Assembly: GCF_000826105.1 (NCBI RefSeq)
Contig: NZ_CCYK01000007.1
Span: 1,178,001 to 1,242,000, forward strand
Length of the DNA stretch: 64,000 nt
Source of the DNA: Pseudomonas massiliensis
GTDB taxonomy: Bacteria; Pseudomonadota; Gammaproteobacteria; Pseudomonadales; Pseudomonadaceae
Direction of reading: 5' to 3'
Shown here: one piece after another, positions 44,316-53,651 of the stretch
Layout: every line of letters starts with the position of its first letter
Position numbering within the stretch: position 1 is the first letter of the stretch
Program-made: the position numbers and the translations under genes
Notes under the pieces: generated by a model
Databases searched by the model: none
Told to the model about the DNA's origin: nothing
Seen by the model: only the letters and a program-made list of their open reading frames with translations

Positions 44316-45437
44316 ATGAAAACCCTGGACAAATTTCTCGGTGGCCGCCAAGGAACGCTGGGCCTGCTGGTGCTGGCCCTGCTGATCCTGGTGGTGTTCC
44401 CACTGGCCCTGGATGGCTTTCGCCTGAACATGGTCGGCAAGTACCTGACCTACGCCTTCGTCGCGGTAGGCCTGGTGCTGTGCTGGGGGTACGGTGGCAT
44501 CCTCAGCCTGGGCCAGGGCGTGTTTTTCGGCCTGGGCGGCTACTGCATGGCCATGTTCCTGAAGCTGGAAGCCTCCGACCCCGTCAGTACCAAGATCCAG
44601 ACCACGCCGGGCATTCCTGATTTCATGGACTGGAACCAGCTGACCGAGCTGCCGGCCATGTGGCAGCCGTTCCACAGCTTCGCTTTCACCGTACTGGCAG
44701 TGGTGGCCGTCCCGGTGCTGCTGGCCCTGGTCATCGGCCTGGCGCTGTTCAAGCGCAGGGTAGGGGACGTGTATTTCTCCATCGTGACCCAGGCCATCGC
44801 GCTCATCCTGACCGTGCTGATCGTGGGCCAGCAGGGCTTGACCGGGGGCGTCAACGGCATCACCGACCTCAAGACCCTGCTGGGCTGGGACATCCGCACC
44901 GATACCGCCAAGACGGTGTTGTATTTCGTGAACGCTGGCCTGCTCCTGGGGTGTGTGGTGCTGGCCAAGCTGGTGCTGGCTTCCAAGCTGGGCCGCTTGT
45001 TGATGGCAATGCGCGACAAGGAAGAGCGGGTGCGTTTCAGTGGCTACGACGTATCGAGCTTCAAGATCTTCGTGTTCTGCATGGCCGCTGCCTTCTCCGC
45101 TATCGGCGGGGCCATGTTCACCTTGCAGGTGGGGTTCATGTCGCCCTCGTTCGTCGGCATCGTTCCCTCCATCGAAATGGTCATCTTCGCCGCTGTTGGC
45201 GGTCGGCTGTCGCTGCTCGGCGCGGTGTATGGCGCGCTGCTGGTCAACTTCGGCAAGACCTATTTCTCCGAAAGCTACCCGGAGCTGTGGCTGTACCTGA
45301 TGGGCGGTTTGTTCATCGTTGTGGTGATGTACCTGCCCAACGGCCTGGCCGGGCTCTGGGCCAGCTCCCGCCGGCGCCTGCTCGCCCGGCGCGCCGCCCA
45401 CCCTGTGAAAGACGTTGCGCTGGAGGGCCAGCCATGA
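44316..45437 (+). CDS. urtC: UrtC-like branched-chain-type ABC permease
   Basis: 373 residues from ATG 44316; GAGG lies nine bases upstream. A GTG at 44301 overlapping the previous stop is the alternative. LivM-type: WGYGGILSLGQGVFFGLGGY, then an extra hydrophilic loop (~85-115) and AMRDKEERVRFSGYDVSSFK. About ten helices. The stop overlaps the next start as ATGA. Confidence 0.92.
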   Translation: MKTLDKFLGGRQGTLGLLVLALLILVVFPLALDGFRLNMVGKYLTYAFVAVGLVLCWGYGGILSLGQGVFFGLGGYCMAMFLKLEASDPVSTKIQTTPGIPDFMDWNQLTELPAMWQPFHSFAFTVLAVVAVPVLLALVIGLALFKRRVGDVYFSIVTQAIALILTVLIVGQQGLTGGVNGITDLKTLLGWDIRTDTAKTVLYFVNAGLLLGCVVLAKLVLASKLGRLLMAMRDKEERVRFSGYDVSSFKIFVFCMAAAFSAIGGAMFTLQVGFMSPSFVGIVPSIEMVIFAAVGGRLSLLGAVYGALLVNFGKTYFSESYPELWLYLMGGLFIVVVMYLPNGLAGLWASSRRRLLARRAAHPVKDVALEGQP

Positions 45438-46198
45438 GCGCGAAGGCAATCGGTTTCGAAATGAACAAGCCGGTGTTGGCGGTCGAGGGGCTGACGGTGT
45501 CATTCGACGGCTTCAAGGCAGTCGACGACCTGAATCTCTATCTGGACCGCAACGAGGTGCGGGTGGTGATCGGGCCCAACGGCGCGGGAAAGACCACCTT
45601 GCTGGACCTCATCTGCGGCAAGACCCGGGCCACCGCCGGCAGCATCCGTTTCAAAGGGCAGGAGCTGACCCGCAAGGCCGAATACCAGATCGTGCGCGCT
45701 GGGGTAGGGCGCAAGTTCCAGACCCCGTCCATCTATGAAGCCCTGACAGTATTCGAAAACCTGGAGATGAGCTACCCCGCCGGGCGCAAGGTGCTGGGCG
45801 CGTTGCTGTTCAAGCGCAGCGCCGAGGTCATCGCCCGGGTCGAGCAGGTGGCGGCTGAGATCTTCCTTGCCGAACGCCTGCACAGCGAGGCCGGGCTGCT
45901 TTCCCATGGCCAGAAGCAATGGCTGGAAATCGGCATGTTGCTCATGCAAGACCCTGAGCTGCTGATGCTCGACGAGCCGGTGGCGGGCATGAGCGTCAGT
46001 GAGCGCGGGCAAACCGCCGAGCTGCTCAAGCGCATCAGCCGGAACCGTTCGGTACTGGTGATCGAGCACGACATGGACTTCGTGAAGAGCATCGCCCACA
46101 AGGTGACCGTGCTGCATCAGGGCAGGGTGCTGGCCGAAGGCAGCATGGACGCCGTGCAGAGCAACCCGAAAGTCATCGAAGTGTATCTGGGCCACTGA
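45434..46198 (+). CDS. urtD: UrtD-like ABC ATPase
   Basis: 254 residues from ATG 45434, which has GGAGGG upstream and overlaps the previous stop. Walker A is GPNGAGKTT (~47-55), the signature is LSHGQKQWLEIGM (the LSHGQ variant usual in UrtD), Walker B is LLMLDEPVAGM, and the switch histidine is in EHDM. Cytoplasmic subunit powering uptake with the next gene's product. Confidence 0.93.
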   Translation: MSAKAIGFEMNKPVLAVEGLTVSFDGFKAVDDLNLYLDRNEVRVVIGPNGAGKTTLLDLICGKTRATAGSIRFKGQELTRKAEYQIVRAGVGRKFQTPSIYEALTVFENLEMSYPAGRKVLGALLFKRSAEVIARVEQVAAEIFLAERLHSEAGLLSHGQKQWLEIGMLLMQDPELLMLDEPVAGMSVSERGQTAELLKRISRNRSVLVIEHDMDFVKSIAHKVTVLHQGRVLAEGSMDAVQSNPKVIEVYLGH

Positions 46199-46209
46199 AG
46201 GAAGCCGCC

Positions 46210-46899
46210 ATGTTCAGCGTTAACCAATGGGCGTCTGGCTACGGCCAGAGCCAGATCCTGCATGACCTCGACCTGAATGTCGCCCAGCGCGAGATAGTCG
46301 CGGTGATGGGCCGCAACGGCATGGGCAAGACCACGCTGTTCAAGAGCCTCATGGGCATCCTGCCGCAATGGCGCGGCCAGCTCAGCGTCGATGGTGCCGA
46401 CCTGTCTGGCTTGCCGACCCATCGACGGGTGATGGGAGGGCTGGCCTATGTACCTCAGGGGCGCATGATTTTCTCTCACATGACAGTGCTGGAGAACATC
46501 CAGACCGGGCTTCCGGCAAGCGCCGGCGGACAAGTGCCCGAGGACCTGTATGCGTTGTTTCCCGTGCTCCATGACATGCGCGGGCGCAAGGGCGGCAACC
46601 TTTCCGGCGGCCAGCAGCAACAGCTGGCCATCGCCCGGGCGCTGGCCACCGAGCCCAAGGTGCTGCTGCTCGACGAGCCTACCGAGGGTATCCAGCCCTC
46701 GATCATCAAGGACATCGCCCGCACCCTCAAGGACATCCGCCACTTGCGTGACCTGACCATCGTGGTCAGCGAGCAAGTGTTGAGCTTCACCCTGGAAATC
46801 GCTGATCGATTCCTGGTGATAGAGAAAGGGCGCTTCGTCGTCGAAGAGTCCCGCGGCAACGTCGACGAAGCCAGCATCGCCCGCTATTTGTCCGTTTAA
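46210..46899 (+). CDS. urtE: UrtE-like ABC ATPase
   Basis: 229 residues, the LivF-type partner. Walker A is GRNGMGKTT (~37-45), the signature is LSGGQQQQLAIARAL, and Walker B is LLLDEPTEGIQP. GRMIFSHMTVLENI is typical of the branch. Eleven bases after urtD and 15 before the formamidase gene. Confidence 0.93.
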   Translation: MFSVNQWASGYGQSQILHDLDLNVAQREIVAVMGRNGMGKTTLFKSLMGILPQWRGQLSVDGADLSGLPTHRRVMGGLAYVPQGRMIFSHMTVLENIQTGLPASAGGQVPEDLYALFPVLHDMRGRKGGNLSGGQQQQLAIARALATEPKVLLLDEPTEGIQPSIIKDIARTLKDIRHLRDLTIVVSEQVLSFTLEIADRFLVIEKGRFVVEESRGNVDEASIARYLSV

Positions 46900-46914
46900 C
46901 CCAAGGAGCCTGTA

Positions 46915-48144
46915 ATGACCGACACCCTGATCAAAGTTGACCTGAACCAGCCTGCCAGCGAAAACGAGCAGGTTCACAATCGCTGGCACCCGGACATTCC
47001 CATGGCCTGCTGGGTCAAGCCGGGTGAAGACTTCATCCTGGAAACCTACGACTGGACCGCCGGGGCGATCAAGAATGACGACGACGCCAGCGATGTGCGA
47101 GATGTTGACCTCTCGACCGTGCACTATCTTTCGGGGCCAGTAGGGGTACAGGGCGCGGAGCCGGGTGACCTGCTGGTGGTCGACCTCCTGGATATCGGGG
47201 CCCGCGCCGATTCGCTGTGGGGCTTCAATGGCTTTTTCTCCAAGACCAACGGCGGCGGCTTCCTGACCGACCATTTTCCCTCTGCACAGAAAGCCATCTG
47301 GGATTTCAACGGCCTCTATACGCGCTCGCGGCACATCCCCGGAGTCGAATTCGCCGGGCTGATCCATCCTGGGCTCATTGGCTGCCTGCCGGACCACAAG
47401 CTGCTGGAAGACTGGAACCGCCGTGAACAAGCGCTGATCGATACCGACCCGGGTCGAGTACCACCACTGGCCAATCCTCCCTTCGCCGCCACCGCTCACA
47501 TGGGCAAGCTCAAGGGTGAGGCCCGCGACCGTGCCGCCGCCGCGGGCGCGCGTACCGTGCCGCCGCGCGAGCATGGCGGCAATTGCGACATCAAGGACCT
47601 CTCGCGCGGATCGAAGATCTACTTCCCGGTCTACGTAGACGGCGCCGGGTTGTCCGTGGGCGATCTGCACTTCAGTCAGGGCGACGGGGAGATCACCTTC
47701 TGCGGCGCGATCGAGATGGCCGGCTGGGTACACATGCGGGTGCAATTGATAAAGGGCGGCATGGCCAAGTACGGCATCAAGAACCCTGTGTTCAAGCCCA
47801 GCCCCATCGTGCCCAACTACAATAATTTCCTGATCTTCGAAGGCATCTCGGTCGATGAACAAGGCCAGCAGCACTACCTGGATGTGAATGTCGCCTATCG
47901 CCAGGCCTGCCTCAACGCCATCGAATACCTGACCAAGTTCGGCTACAGCCGCGCCCAGGGTTATGCCCTGCTGGGTTCGGCGCCTGTACAGGGCCATATC
48001 AGCGGGATCGTGGATATTCCTAACGCCTGTGCGACCCTGTGGCTGCCGACCGATATCTTTGAATTCGACATCAACCCCAGCGCCAGCGGCCCCACCAAGC
48101 ATCTGGACGGCAGTATCGACCTGCCCATCGCCCCTGACCAGTAG
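46915..48144 (+). CDS. fmdA: Formamidase
   Basis: 409 residues, normal for FmdA of the acetamidase/formamidase family. AAGGAG precedes the ATG. VDLNQPASENEQVHNRWHPD at the N-terminus, the core GLIHPGLIGCLPD, and FSQGDGEITFCGAIEMAGW are family landmarks. It hydrolyses formamide to formate and ammonia in the cytoplasm. Its place after a urea/amide transporter makes the operon a nitrogen-scavenging system. Confidence 0.95.
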   Translation: MTDTLIKVDLNQPASENEQVHNRWHPDIPMACWVKPGEDFILETYDWTAGAIKNDDDASDVRDVDLSTVHYLSGPVGVQGAEPGDLLVVDLLDIGARADSLWGFNGFFSKTNGGGFLTDHFPSAQKAIWDFNGLYTRSRHIPGVEFAGLIHPGLIGCLPDHKLLEDWNRREQALIDTDPGRVPPLANPPFAATAHMGKLKGEARDRAAAAGARTVPPREHGGNCDIKDLSRGSKIYFPVYVDGAGLSVGDLHFSQGDGEITFCGAIEMAGWVHMRVQLIKGGMAKYGIKNPVFKPSPIVPNYNNFLIFEGISVDEQGQQHYLDVNVAYRQACLNAIEYLTKFGYSRAQGYALLGSAPVQGHISGIVDIPNACATLWLPTDIFEFDINPSASGPTKHLDGSIDLPIAPDQ

Positions 48145-48154
48145 GAGCCGGCCC

Positions 48155-48478
48155 ATGCCTATCTATGACTACCAGTGCCCCGCCTGCGGGCCTTTCACGG
48201 AGCTAGGCGCCATGGCCAGCAGCGCGGCCCCCTGTCCCTGCCCACGCTGTACGGAATCCAGCCCGCGGGTAGTGCTCAGCGCACCGCGCCTGGCGTTGGT
48301 GGCCAGCGATAGACGCAAGGCGATGGAGATCAACGAGCGCAGCCGACACGCGCCCAAGGAGAGCCGCCGGCATGGCAATGGCTGCGGCTGCTGTTCCCCG
48401 GCCAACCCCCCCGCAGCGACTACGCGGGAGGCGGTCAAGGGCAAGCCAGGCGCAAGGCCCTGGATGATCAGCCACTGA
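48155..48478 (+). CDS. fmdB: FmdB-family zinc-ribbon protein
   Basis: 107 residues from ATG 48155 with AGGAG upstream. The N-terminal zinc ribbon is MPIYDYQCPACGPFTELGAM followed by CPRC, the FmdB/CxxC_CxxC_SSSS pattern. The C-terminal tail is basic and contains a further CGCC. FmdB was described as a regulator of amide transport and formamidase genes. Last gene of the operon; a hairpin follows. Confidence 0.93.
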   Translation: MPIYDYQCPACGPFTELGAMASSAAPCPCPRCTESSPRVVLSAPRLALVASDRRKAMEINERSRHAPKESRRHGNGCGCCSPANPPAATTREAVKGKPGARPWMISH

Positions 48479-48503
48479 TAGTGCCGAAGCGACAAGGACG
48501 ATG

Positions 48504-48526
48504 ACCGGGTGGCGCTGCTACCCGGT
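48504..48526 (+). terminator. Stem-loop after fmdB
   Basis: ACCGGGT / ACCCGGT, a perfect 7-bp stem with a 9-base loop, followed by GCTCTTGTTG. It lies 25 bases after the fmdB stop and before the convergent RTX gene. Confidence 0.55.
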
Positions 48527-48554
48527 GCTCTTGTTGCATGAAGAGGTAGGAGAC

Positions 48555-50663
48555 TCAGACTGCGATATGCTCCTGCGCCCCCTCCGCTACCCCCAGCAGA
48601 ACCACTTCGGCCTCCGGCGCGAATACCATGTCGCTGTCACTCAGGTCGTCCAGCCAATAACCGGTCAAGGCGATCTCGAAGCGGTGTCCCTGGGCATCGG
48701 CTTCCACATCCTTGAGATAGGTACGGTCCGTTTCCCCGCTGTAGACCAGTTTGAGCGTCGAGCCGGTGCCGTCCCCAAAGCCGGTGTAACCCAGCGCCGA
48801 AACGTCGATCTTGTCACTGCGGTCGGCAAAGTTGACGATAAGGTCGCTGAAACTCTGGCTAGCGGTACGGTAGCTGTCATCGAGCGAGGTATAGACGAAG
48901 GTATCCTCATTCTGCATACGAGGGTCATAAGCGTTGTCGTCTACGGCATCCCCGCCATTGAGCTGATCAGCGCCTTCGCCGCCAATGATGATGTCCGCGC
49001 CCGTGCCGCCATTGATGCGATCATTGCCCGCGCCGCCCAGGATGATTTCAGGCAGGGCGCTCCCAGTGATCAGGTCCCTTGCCGACGTGCCTTCCACCGT
49101 AGGCGGGGTGAACACCAGGTTGGTGTCGTTCAGTTGCCCAACCAGGTTGCCCTCCAGCACGAGCTCGAACCGCTGCCCTGAAGCGTCCGCCTCGAAGCTT
49201 TTAAGATAGGTTCGTGTGCCCTCCGCGTTTGCCTGTATCGCCAGGGTTCCATCATGGCCATCACCGATGCCGCTGAAGCCAAGTGCGAGCAGGTCGATAC
49301 GGTCTTCGGCGGCGTTGAAGTCCAGGATGCGATCGCTTTGCGCCTGGGTAGAGGTGCGGTAGCTGTCGCTGATGTCCGTGAAGCGGAAGATATCCGCGCC
49401 CGCGCCACCGACCAGCAGGTCACGGCCACCATTGCCTTGCAGCAGATCATCGCCCGCCAAGCCTTGGATGATTTCCGCGGCGTCTATGCCCAGCAGCGTG
49501 TCCTGGGCGGCGGAACCGTCCACGTGCAGCTTGCCGTCCGGGCTGCCGAAAGTGGTATCCAGGCTGCCATCGGCATTCAGGCGCACCATGGCGAAGTCCG
49601 ACAGGCTGCCAAGGGAAGAGCTGGCACCCACGACCACGATCTTGCCATCGGCCTGAACGACCAGCGAAGTAGGCCTTTCGGACTCCCCGGATTGCACGTC
49701 GAAGTCAACGACGCCATCGATACCGAAGCTGGTATCGAAGCTGCCATCGGCATTCAAGCGAATGATGGAACCGCTCGACCCTACCAGTAGAAACTTGCCG
49801 TCAGGCTGGACGGTAAGTTCGGAATGATAGTCCGGGATCAGCGCTTCATCGAAATACACCACGCCGTTGTCCCCGAAGCGAGTGTCCAGGCTGCCATCCG
49901 CTGTCAGGCGCTGGACGGCATATACCGGGTCGCCCGTCACATGGCCGCCCCCCGGTATGTCGTAGCCGCCGACATAGAGCCAACTGCCCAGCAACACGCT
50001 GCCATCCGGCTGCAGGCCGGTGCTGATGCTGCCATTGTAATAATCGCCCGTGGGGTTCAGGGACAGCTGACCGTTTTCACCGAAGCTTGCGACCGGCTCG
50101 CCGTTACTGTCGAGCTTGGTAAGCGTGGCCTCGGTTTCACCGCGCAAGCCAATGTGAAAGTTGCCGTCCGCATCGATGGAAAGAGAAACACCGTCTCCAT
50201 AGTAATCCGGCGTTTCAAGCGTGACGGCACCGGCCTCACCGAAGCTGGTGTCCAGGCTGCCGTCGGTGTTGAAACGCTGCACGACCAGGCCACCGCGCCC
50301 CGACTGCGCCGCCACGACCTTGCCATCAGCCTGGACCGCCATCACCAGGCCCACGTCGTCTTCCAGGTCGATGCGGGCGGGAACCAGGTCTGCGCCTTCT
50401 TGCCTGAAGGTCGTGTCGAGACTGCCGTCGGCATTGAGCCTGACCAATGAATAATCGGCGCGGACGGCCCAGCTTTCATCCCCGGGAGAGCCCGAATAGC
50501 CCGCGATAGGGTAGAAGCTGAAGCCGCCGACCAAGAGCTTGCCATCGGGCAGTACGGTCACGGCCTGAGCCGAATCGCTGTCGCCAGTGATGTCCACGGA
50601 GATACTGCCTGGGCTGGTTCTGACGGTGTGGATGGTCGCTATCTTATCGCTGGTTGTAGCCAT
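48555..50663 (-). CDS. RTX protein with N-terminal delta-60 repeats
   Basis: 702 residues from ATG 50663 (AAGGA upstream), no signal peptide. Residues ~20-390 hold about six delta-60 type repeats (LVRLNADGSLDTTF, VQRFNTDGSLDTSFG, IIRLNADGSFDTSFG), a beta-propeller-like domain. Residues ~395-690 hold two RTX modules with GGAGADIF, GGAGNDRI and the DKIDVSALGYTGFGDGTGSTL core. The C-terminus (VVLLGVAEGAQEHIAV) resembles the tails of the other two RTX proteins. Probably secreted by an unlinked type I system. It converges on the urt-fmd operon. Confidence 0.88.
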   Translation of the reverse strand: MATTSDKIATIHTVRTSPGSISVDITGDSDSAQAVTVLPDGKLLVGGFSFYPIAGYSGSPGDESWAVRADYSLVRLNADGSLDTTFRQEGADLVPARIDLEDDVGLVMAVQADGKVVAAQSGRGGLVVQRFNTDGSLDTSFGEAGAVTLETPDYYGDGVSLSIDADGNFHIGLRGETEATLTKLDSNGEPVASFGENGQLSLNPTGDYYNGSISTGLQPDGSVLLGSWLYVGGYDIPGGGHVTGDPVYAVQRLTADGSLDTRFGDNGVVYFDEALIPDYHSELTVQPDGKFLLVGSSGSIIRLNADGSFDTSFGIDGVVDFDVQSGESERPTSLVVQADGKIVVVGASSSLGSLSDFAMVRLNADGSLDTTFGSPDGKLHVDGSAAQDTLLGIDAAEIIQGLAGDDLLQGNGGRDLLVGGAGADIFRFTDISDSYRTSTQAQSDRILDFNAAEDRIDLLALGFSGIGDGHDGTLAIQANAEGTRTYLKSFEADASGQRFELVLEGNLVGQLNDTNLVFTPPTVEGTSARDLITGSALPEIILGGAGNDRINGGTGADIIIGGEGADQLNGGDAVDDNAYDPRMQNEDTFVYTSLDDSYRTASQSFSDLIVNFADRSDKIDVSALGYTGFGDGTGSTLKLVYSGETDRTYLKDVEADAQGHRFEIALTGYWLDDLSDSDMVFAPEAEVVLLGVAEGAQEHIAV

Positions 50664-50871
50664 GATCTGTCCTTGGATGCGGGGGTAGGGCGGAGGCTAT
50701 AGATAACAGCCGCGGATTTCGTACCGGAAGCGGTATCGGTTCGCTGACAGGTTAGTCGATTTGCCTACCTGTGCTGGTTCTGTCCTCGGTTTTCTGTTCC
50801 TGGGCCCTATTTGGCAGCAACCAACCTACCGCCCAGCCGAAATGTTGCCGTCGACTGGCGTCGAACCCTCG

Positions 50872-51303
50872 TCAGCGTTGTGCCAGCAGTGCTGATGCCG
50901 GCACACCGAAGACCCAGTCGAACCCCCACTGAAACACGAAGGCATAGAGCCAGAAAAACACGAACAGACCGAGATCCGTAACCAGGGCCGTCCACCAGGA
51001 AATGTCTAGCCACCACGCTACCAGCGGCACTAAAAGCAATACCAGACCACCTTCGAAGCCCAGCGAATGCAGCAATCTGCGCCGGAAGGTACGCGTACGT
51101 TGCGCCTGTTTCGCCTCCCAGTGTTCAAAGGCATGGTTGTAGACGAGGTTCCACAACAGAGCGCTGGCCGAAAGCATCAGAGACAGCGCTCCGGCATGTG
51201 CAAGGCCGTCATCGTAGATAGCCGCGATCACGGGGGAAAGCACCGCGACCGCGATCGCCTCATAGAGCACTGCTTGAAACAGCTTGCGCACGGGACCTTG
51301 CAT
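50872..51303 (-). CDS. PACE-family efflux pump
   Basis: 143 residues, four helices in two repeats. WNLVYNHAFEHWE and DLGLFVFFWLYAFVFQWGFDWVF are the conserved PACE motifs, and the glutamate at position 15 (LYEAI) matches the functionally important Glu15 of AceI. It exports biocides such as chlorhexidine or polyamines by proton antiport. Divergent from a LysR gene, the arrangement seen for aceI/aceR. Confidence 0.92.
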   Translation of the reverse strand: MQGPVRKLFQAVLYEAIAVAVLSPVIAAIYDDGLAHAGALSLMLSASALLWNLVYNHAFEHWEAKQAQRTRTFRRRLLHSLGFEGGLVLLLVPLVAWWLDISWWTALVTDLGLFVFFWLYAFVFQWGFDWVFGVPASALLAQR

Positions 51304-51414
51304 AGGTATCTCCAGGTTTCGTAAGGGATACCGGTTACGCTACACAGACGTATCCACCGAGGAAAATGAGATAAATTAACCCCGCCTGAATTCAACTAAT
51401 GCTGGGAGCCGCCT

Positions 51415-52308
51415 GTGTTTTCCAATATTCCGCTCAATGCCTTACGCACTTTTGAAGCGGCGGCACGGCGTGGTAGTTTCAAGGCTGCGGCCGAGGAGCT
51501 TTCGGTTACCCCGGCTGCGATTTCCCATCAAGTGAAGACCCTCGAAGCTTGCCTCGGCTCGATGCTGTTCGAGCGTTCCGGACAGGGCGTCAAACTGACC
51601 GAAGAGGGTGAGCAGTTAAATCGCCACATCCATCGGGCATTGCTGGACATCAGTAGCGCACTGGAGCGGTTTCGCCCGCAGAGGGAGTTGCAAACACTCA
51701 CGCTTTCCACCACGCCTGGCCTCGCGGCGTCGTGGTTGATTCCACGGCTGGGTGGTTTCTATCAGGCGTTTCCGCAATTCAACGTGCGCGTCGATACCCG
51801 CAACGAACTGGTGGATTTACTGAGGGACTCGAGTATCGATCTGGCAATTCGCACCGTCAGCCGCGACGACCCGAATCTGTATTGCGAAGAGCTGATGGTC
51901 GAGCGATTCGGTGCGTACGCGGCGCCGGGTCTGATTGGATTATCAAAGACTTCTCGCATTGAGCTCATTGACCTGACCCTTCAGATACCGGGTGTGTATC
52001 CCGTGAGCTGGGAAAGCTGGTGCGCCGCGGCGGGCCATGCCGATTGGCTGCAGACGGCGCGCATGCGGGAGTTCGACGACGAGCATTACGCGCTCAGTGC
52101 CGCCATTGCGGGGCAGGGTGTAGTCCTGGCCAGTAATGTGCTTGTGGCGCACAGCCTGGCGCGAGGTGAGCTGGTAGCTTATCGCCCAGAGGTAAGCCTC
52201 CCCGGTCCGCGTTATGTGGCGGCCTGTGTGCCGGGGCGAGAACGGCAAGCGCATATCCGGGCGTTCATGGACTGGTTGGCAGGAGAGAGCGCAGACACGG
52301 GGTTGTGA
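51415..52308 (+). CDS. LysR-family regulator (GcvA-like)
   Basis: 297 residues from GTG 51415 with GGGAG upstream. IPLNALRTFEAAARRGSFKA and AAEELSVTPAAISHQVKTLE form the helix-turn-helix of the GcvA branch. The C-terminal effector domain is complete. Divergent from the PACE pump gene with 111 bases between, so it probably controls that pump. It converges on the flavin oxidoreductase gene. Confidence 0.9.
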   Translation: MFSNIPLNALRTFEAAARRGSFKAAAEELSVTPAAISHQVKTLEACLGSMLFERSGQGVKLTEEGEQLNRHIHRALLDISSALERFRPQRELQTLTLSTTPGLAASWLIPRLGGFYQAFPQFNVRVDTRNELVDLLRDSSIDLAIRTVSRDDPNLYCEELMVERFGAYAAPGLIGLSKTSRIELIDLTLQIPGVYPVSWESWCAAAGHADWLQTARMREFDDEHYALSAAIAGQGVVLASNVLVAHSLARGELVAYRPEVSLPGPRYVAACVPGRERQAHIRAFMDWLAGESADTGL

Positions 52309-52397
52309 CAGCTGGCCTGGGCGAGCTAAGCCTGTTTGCTATTCGTTGCTAACGGTAGCAAGCGACCCAGGCTGCCCTTCATCGAAGGCAGGATTCG

Positions 52398-52429
52398 GCC
52401 AGAAGCGGACATTTTCACCTGCTTCTGGC
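52398..52429. terminator. Bidirectional terminator
   Basis: GCCAGAAGC / GCTTCTGGC, a perfect 9-bp stem with a 14-base loop, followed by GTTGTTATTAA. It lies between the convergent LysR and flavin oxidoreductase genes and can serve both. Confidence 0.7.
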
Positions 52430-52436
52430 GTTGTTA

Positions 52437-53537
52437 TTAAGCCAAAGTCAGCTCGCTACTCTTGATGTTGGCGATAGGCCCCAAGATCGAAGGGTCAAAC
52501 TCATCTAGCATTTCTTTGCTGGCTAGCCGCTGAGGCAGATCCGGATTTGCCAGCGCAGCCTTTCCGATTGCAATGATGTCGGCACCATCCTTCATTACGG
52601 ATGACGCATGCTCTGGCGTATGCAAACCACCATTTGCAATCAACGCCACCTGCGGCGCGTAGTGACGAGCAAGGGCAACGAGGCTGTTCCGGCCAGCAGG
52701 GAATGCTGGTTTCCAGGCTTCGAACTCTGTGACGTGAATGAAGCCGAGTCCAGCATCGTTGAGTGAGCCGAAGATCACCTCGGCAGCGTGCTCTCCCTCG
52801 GCCCATTTGTGCTCGTAGTCATTGACCTTGCTCTGCGAGATTCGAACACCCAAAGGCACCATGCCTACCGCCTTCCTTACCGCTTTTACGACTTCCAGGG
52901 TCAGGGAAATTCGAGCCTGTACGGAGCCACCCCAACGATCGTTACGCTGATTTGTGTAGTCAGTAAGGAACTGATCAAGCAGGTATCCGTTCGCGCCGTG
53001 AATTTCAATGCCATCGAAATTTGCGAATTCGATGGCCAGGGTTGCGGCCTGAGCAAAGCCCTCGATGGCGTCGGCAATATCTTCTTCGGTCATGGCGCGG
53101 GGTACCGGGTACCGACCCTCACCGTAGTAGAACTTCATCTGTTCCCCCTTTGGGCGCAGTGCCGAGGGTGCAGCCGGAACATCGACGAAGCGGTTGCCCT
53201 GGCTAAGTGCGCCTGCGTGCATGATCTGCGCGAAGACTGAACCCTGGTGAGCGTGGATACTGTCGGTAACTGCTCGCCAAGCCTGTGCCTGCTGCGCATC
53301 GGTAATGCCGGGCTGGAAGGGGTAACCCTGCGAGTGCTTTTGATCGGTATAGATGCCTTCGGTGATGACCAGGCCAAAGCCTCCTTTGGCAAAACGCTCG
53401 TAATACCGAGCCATTTCCTGGATTACGTGCCCCGTCTCGGTAGCGCTGACGCGCGTCATTGGAGCTACCGCCAGCCGGTTCTTCAGCGAGCAGCCAGCGA
53501 TATCATATGGAGTTAGAATCTGTGAATCGAGCGTCAT
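52437..53537 (-). CDS. Old Yellow Enzyme-family NADH:flavin oxidoreductase
   Basis: 366 residues from ATG 53537; an ATG three bases earlier is too close to GAGAGG. TIM barrel: LKNRLAVAPMTRVSA binds FMN, DGIEIHGANGYLLDQFLTDYTN is the active-site stretch (HGAN rather than the HxxH form), and ADIIAIGKAALANPDLPQRL ends the barrel. It reduces activated alkenes or opens other electrophiles with NAD(P)H. Divergent from a LysR gene. Confidence 0.92.
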   Translation of the reverse strand: MTLDSQILTPYDIAGCSLKNRLAVAPMTRVSATETGHVIQEMARYYERFAKGGFGLVITEGIYTDQKHSQGYPFQPGITDAQQAQAWRAVTDSIHAHQGSVFAQIMHAGALSQGNRFVDVPAAPSALRPKGEQMKFYYGEGRYPVPRAMTEEDIADAIEGFAQAATLAIEFANFDGIEIHGANGYLLDQFLTDYTNQRNDRWGGSVQARISLTLEVVKAVRKAVGMVPLGVRISQSKVNDYEHKWAEGEHAAEVIFGSLNDAGLGFIHVTEFEAWKPAFPAGRNSLVALARHYAPQVALIANGGLHTPEHASSVMKDGADIIAIGKAALANPDLPQRLASKEMLDEFDPSILGPIANIKSSELTLA

Positions 53538-53651
53538 CATATCCTCTCTGTGCTTTCTGCCGATCAAGGCAATGTGCCAAGGTTAGGCATTGACGATGGC
53601 GATGAGAATCGGGCGAACCGGATAAGGCGCTTTAACAGAAAGCGATACAAC

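Noticed and set aside
44660..45433. N-terminal extension of the urtD frame through urtC
   Set aside because: The extension is out of frame with urtC and of biased composition. The ATG at 45434 has a good ribosome site and gives the normal UrtD length.
43692..45503. 603-codon minus-strand frame opposite urtB and urtC
   Set aside because: A high-GC antisense shadow: the product is rich in His, Gln and Arg with no domain, whereas the plus strand encodes well-matched permeases.
46117..48156. 679-codon minus-strand frame opposite urtE and fmdA
   Set aside because: Antisense shadow of two clearly recognised genes; low-complexity product without family features.
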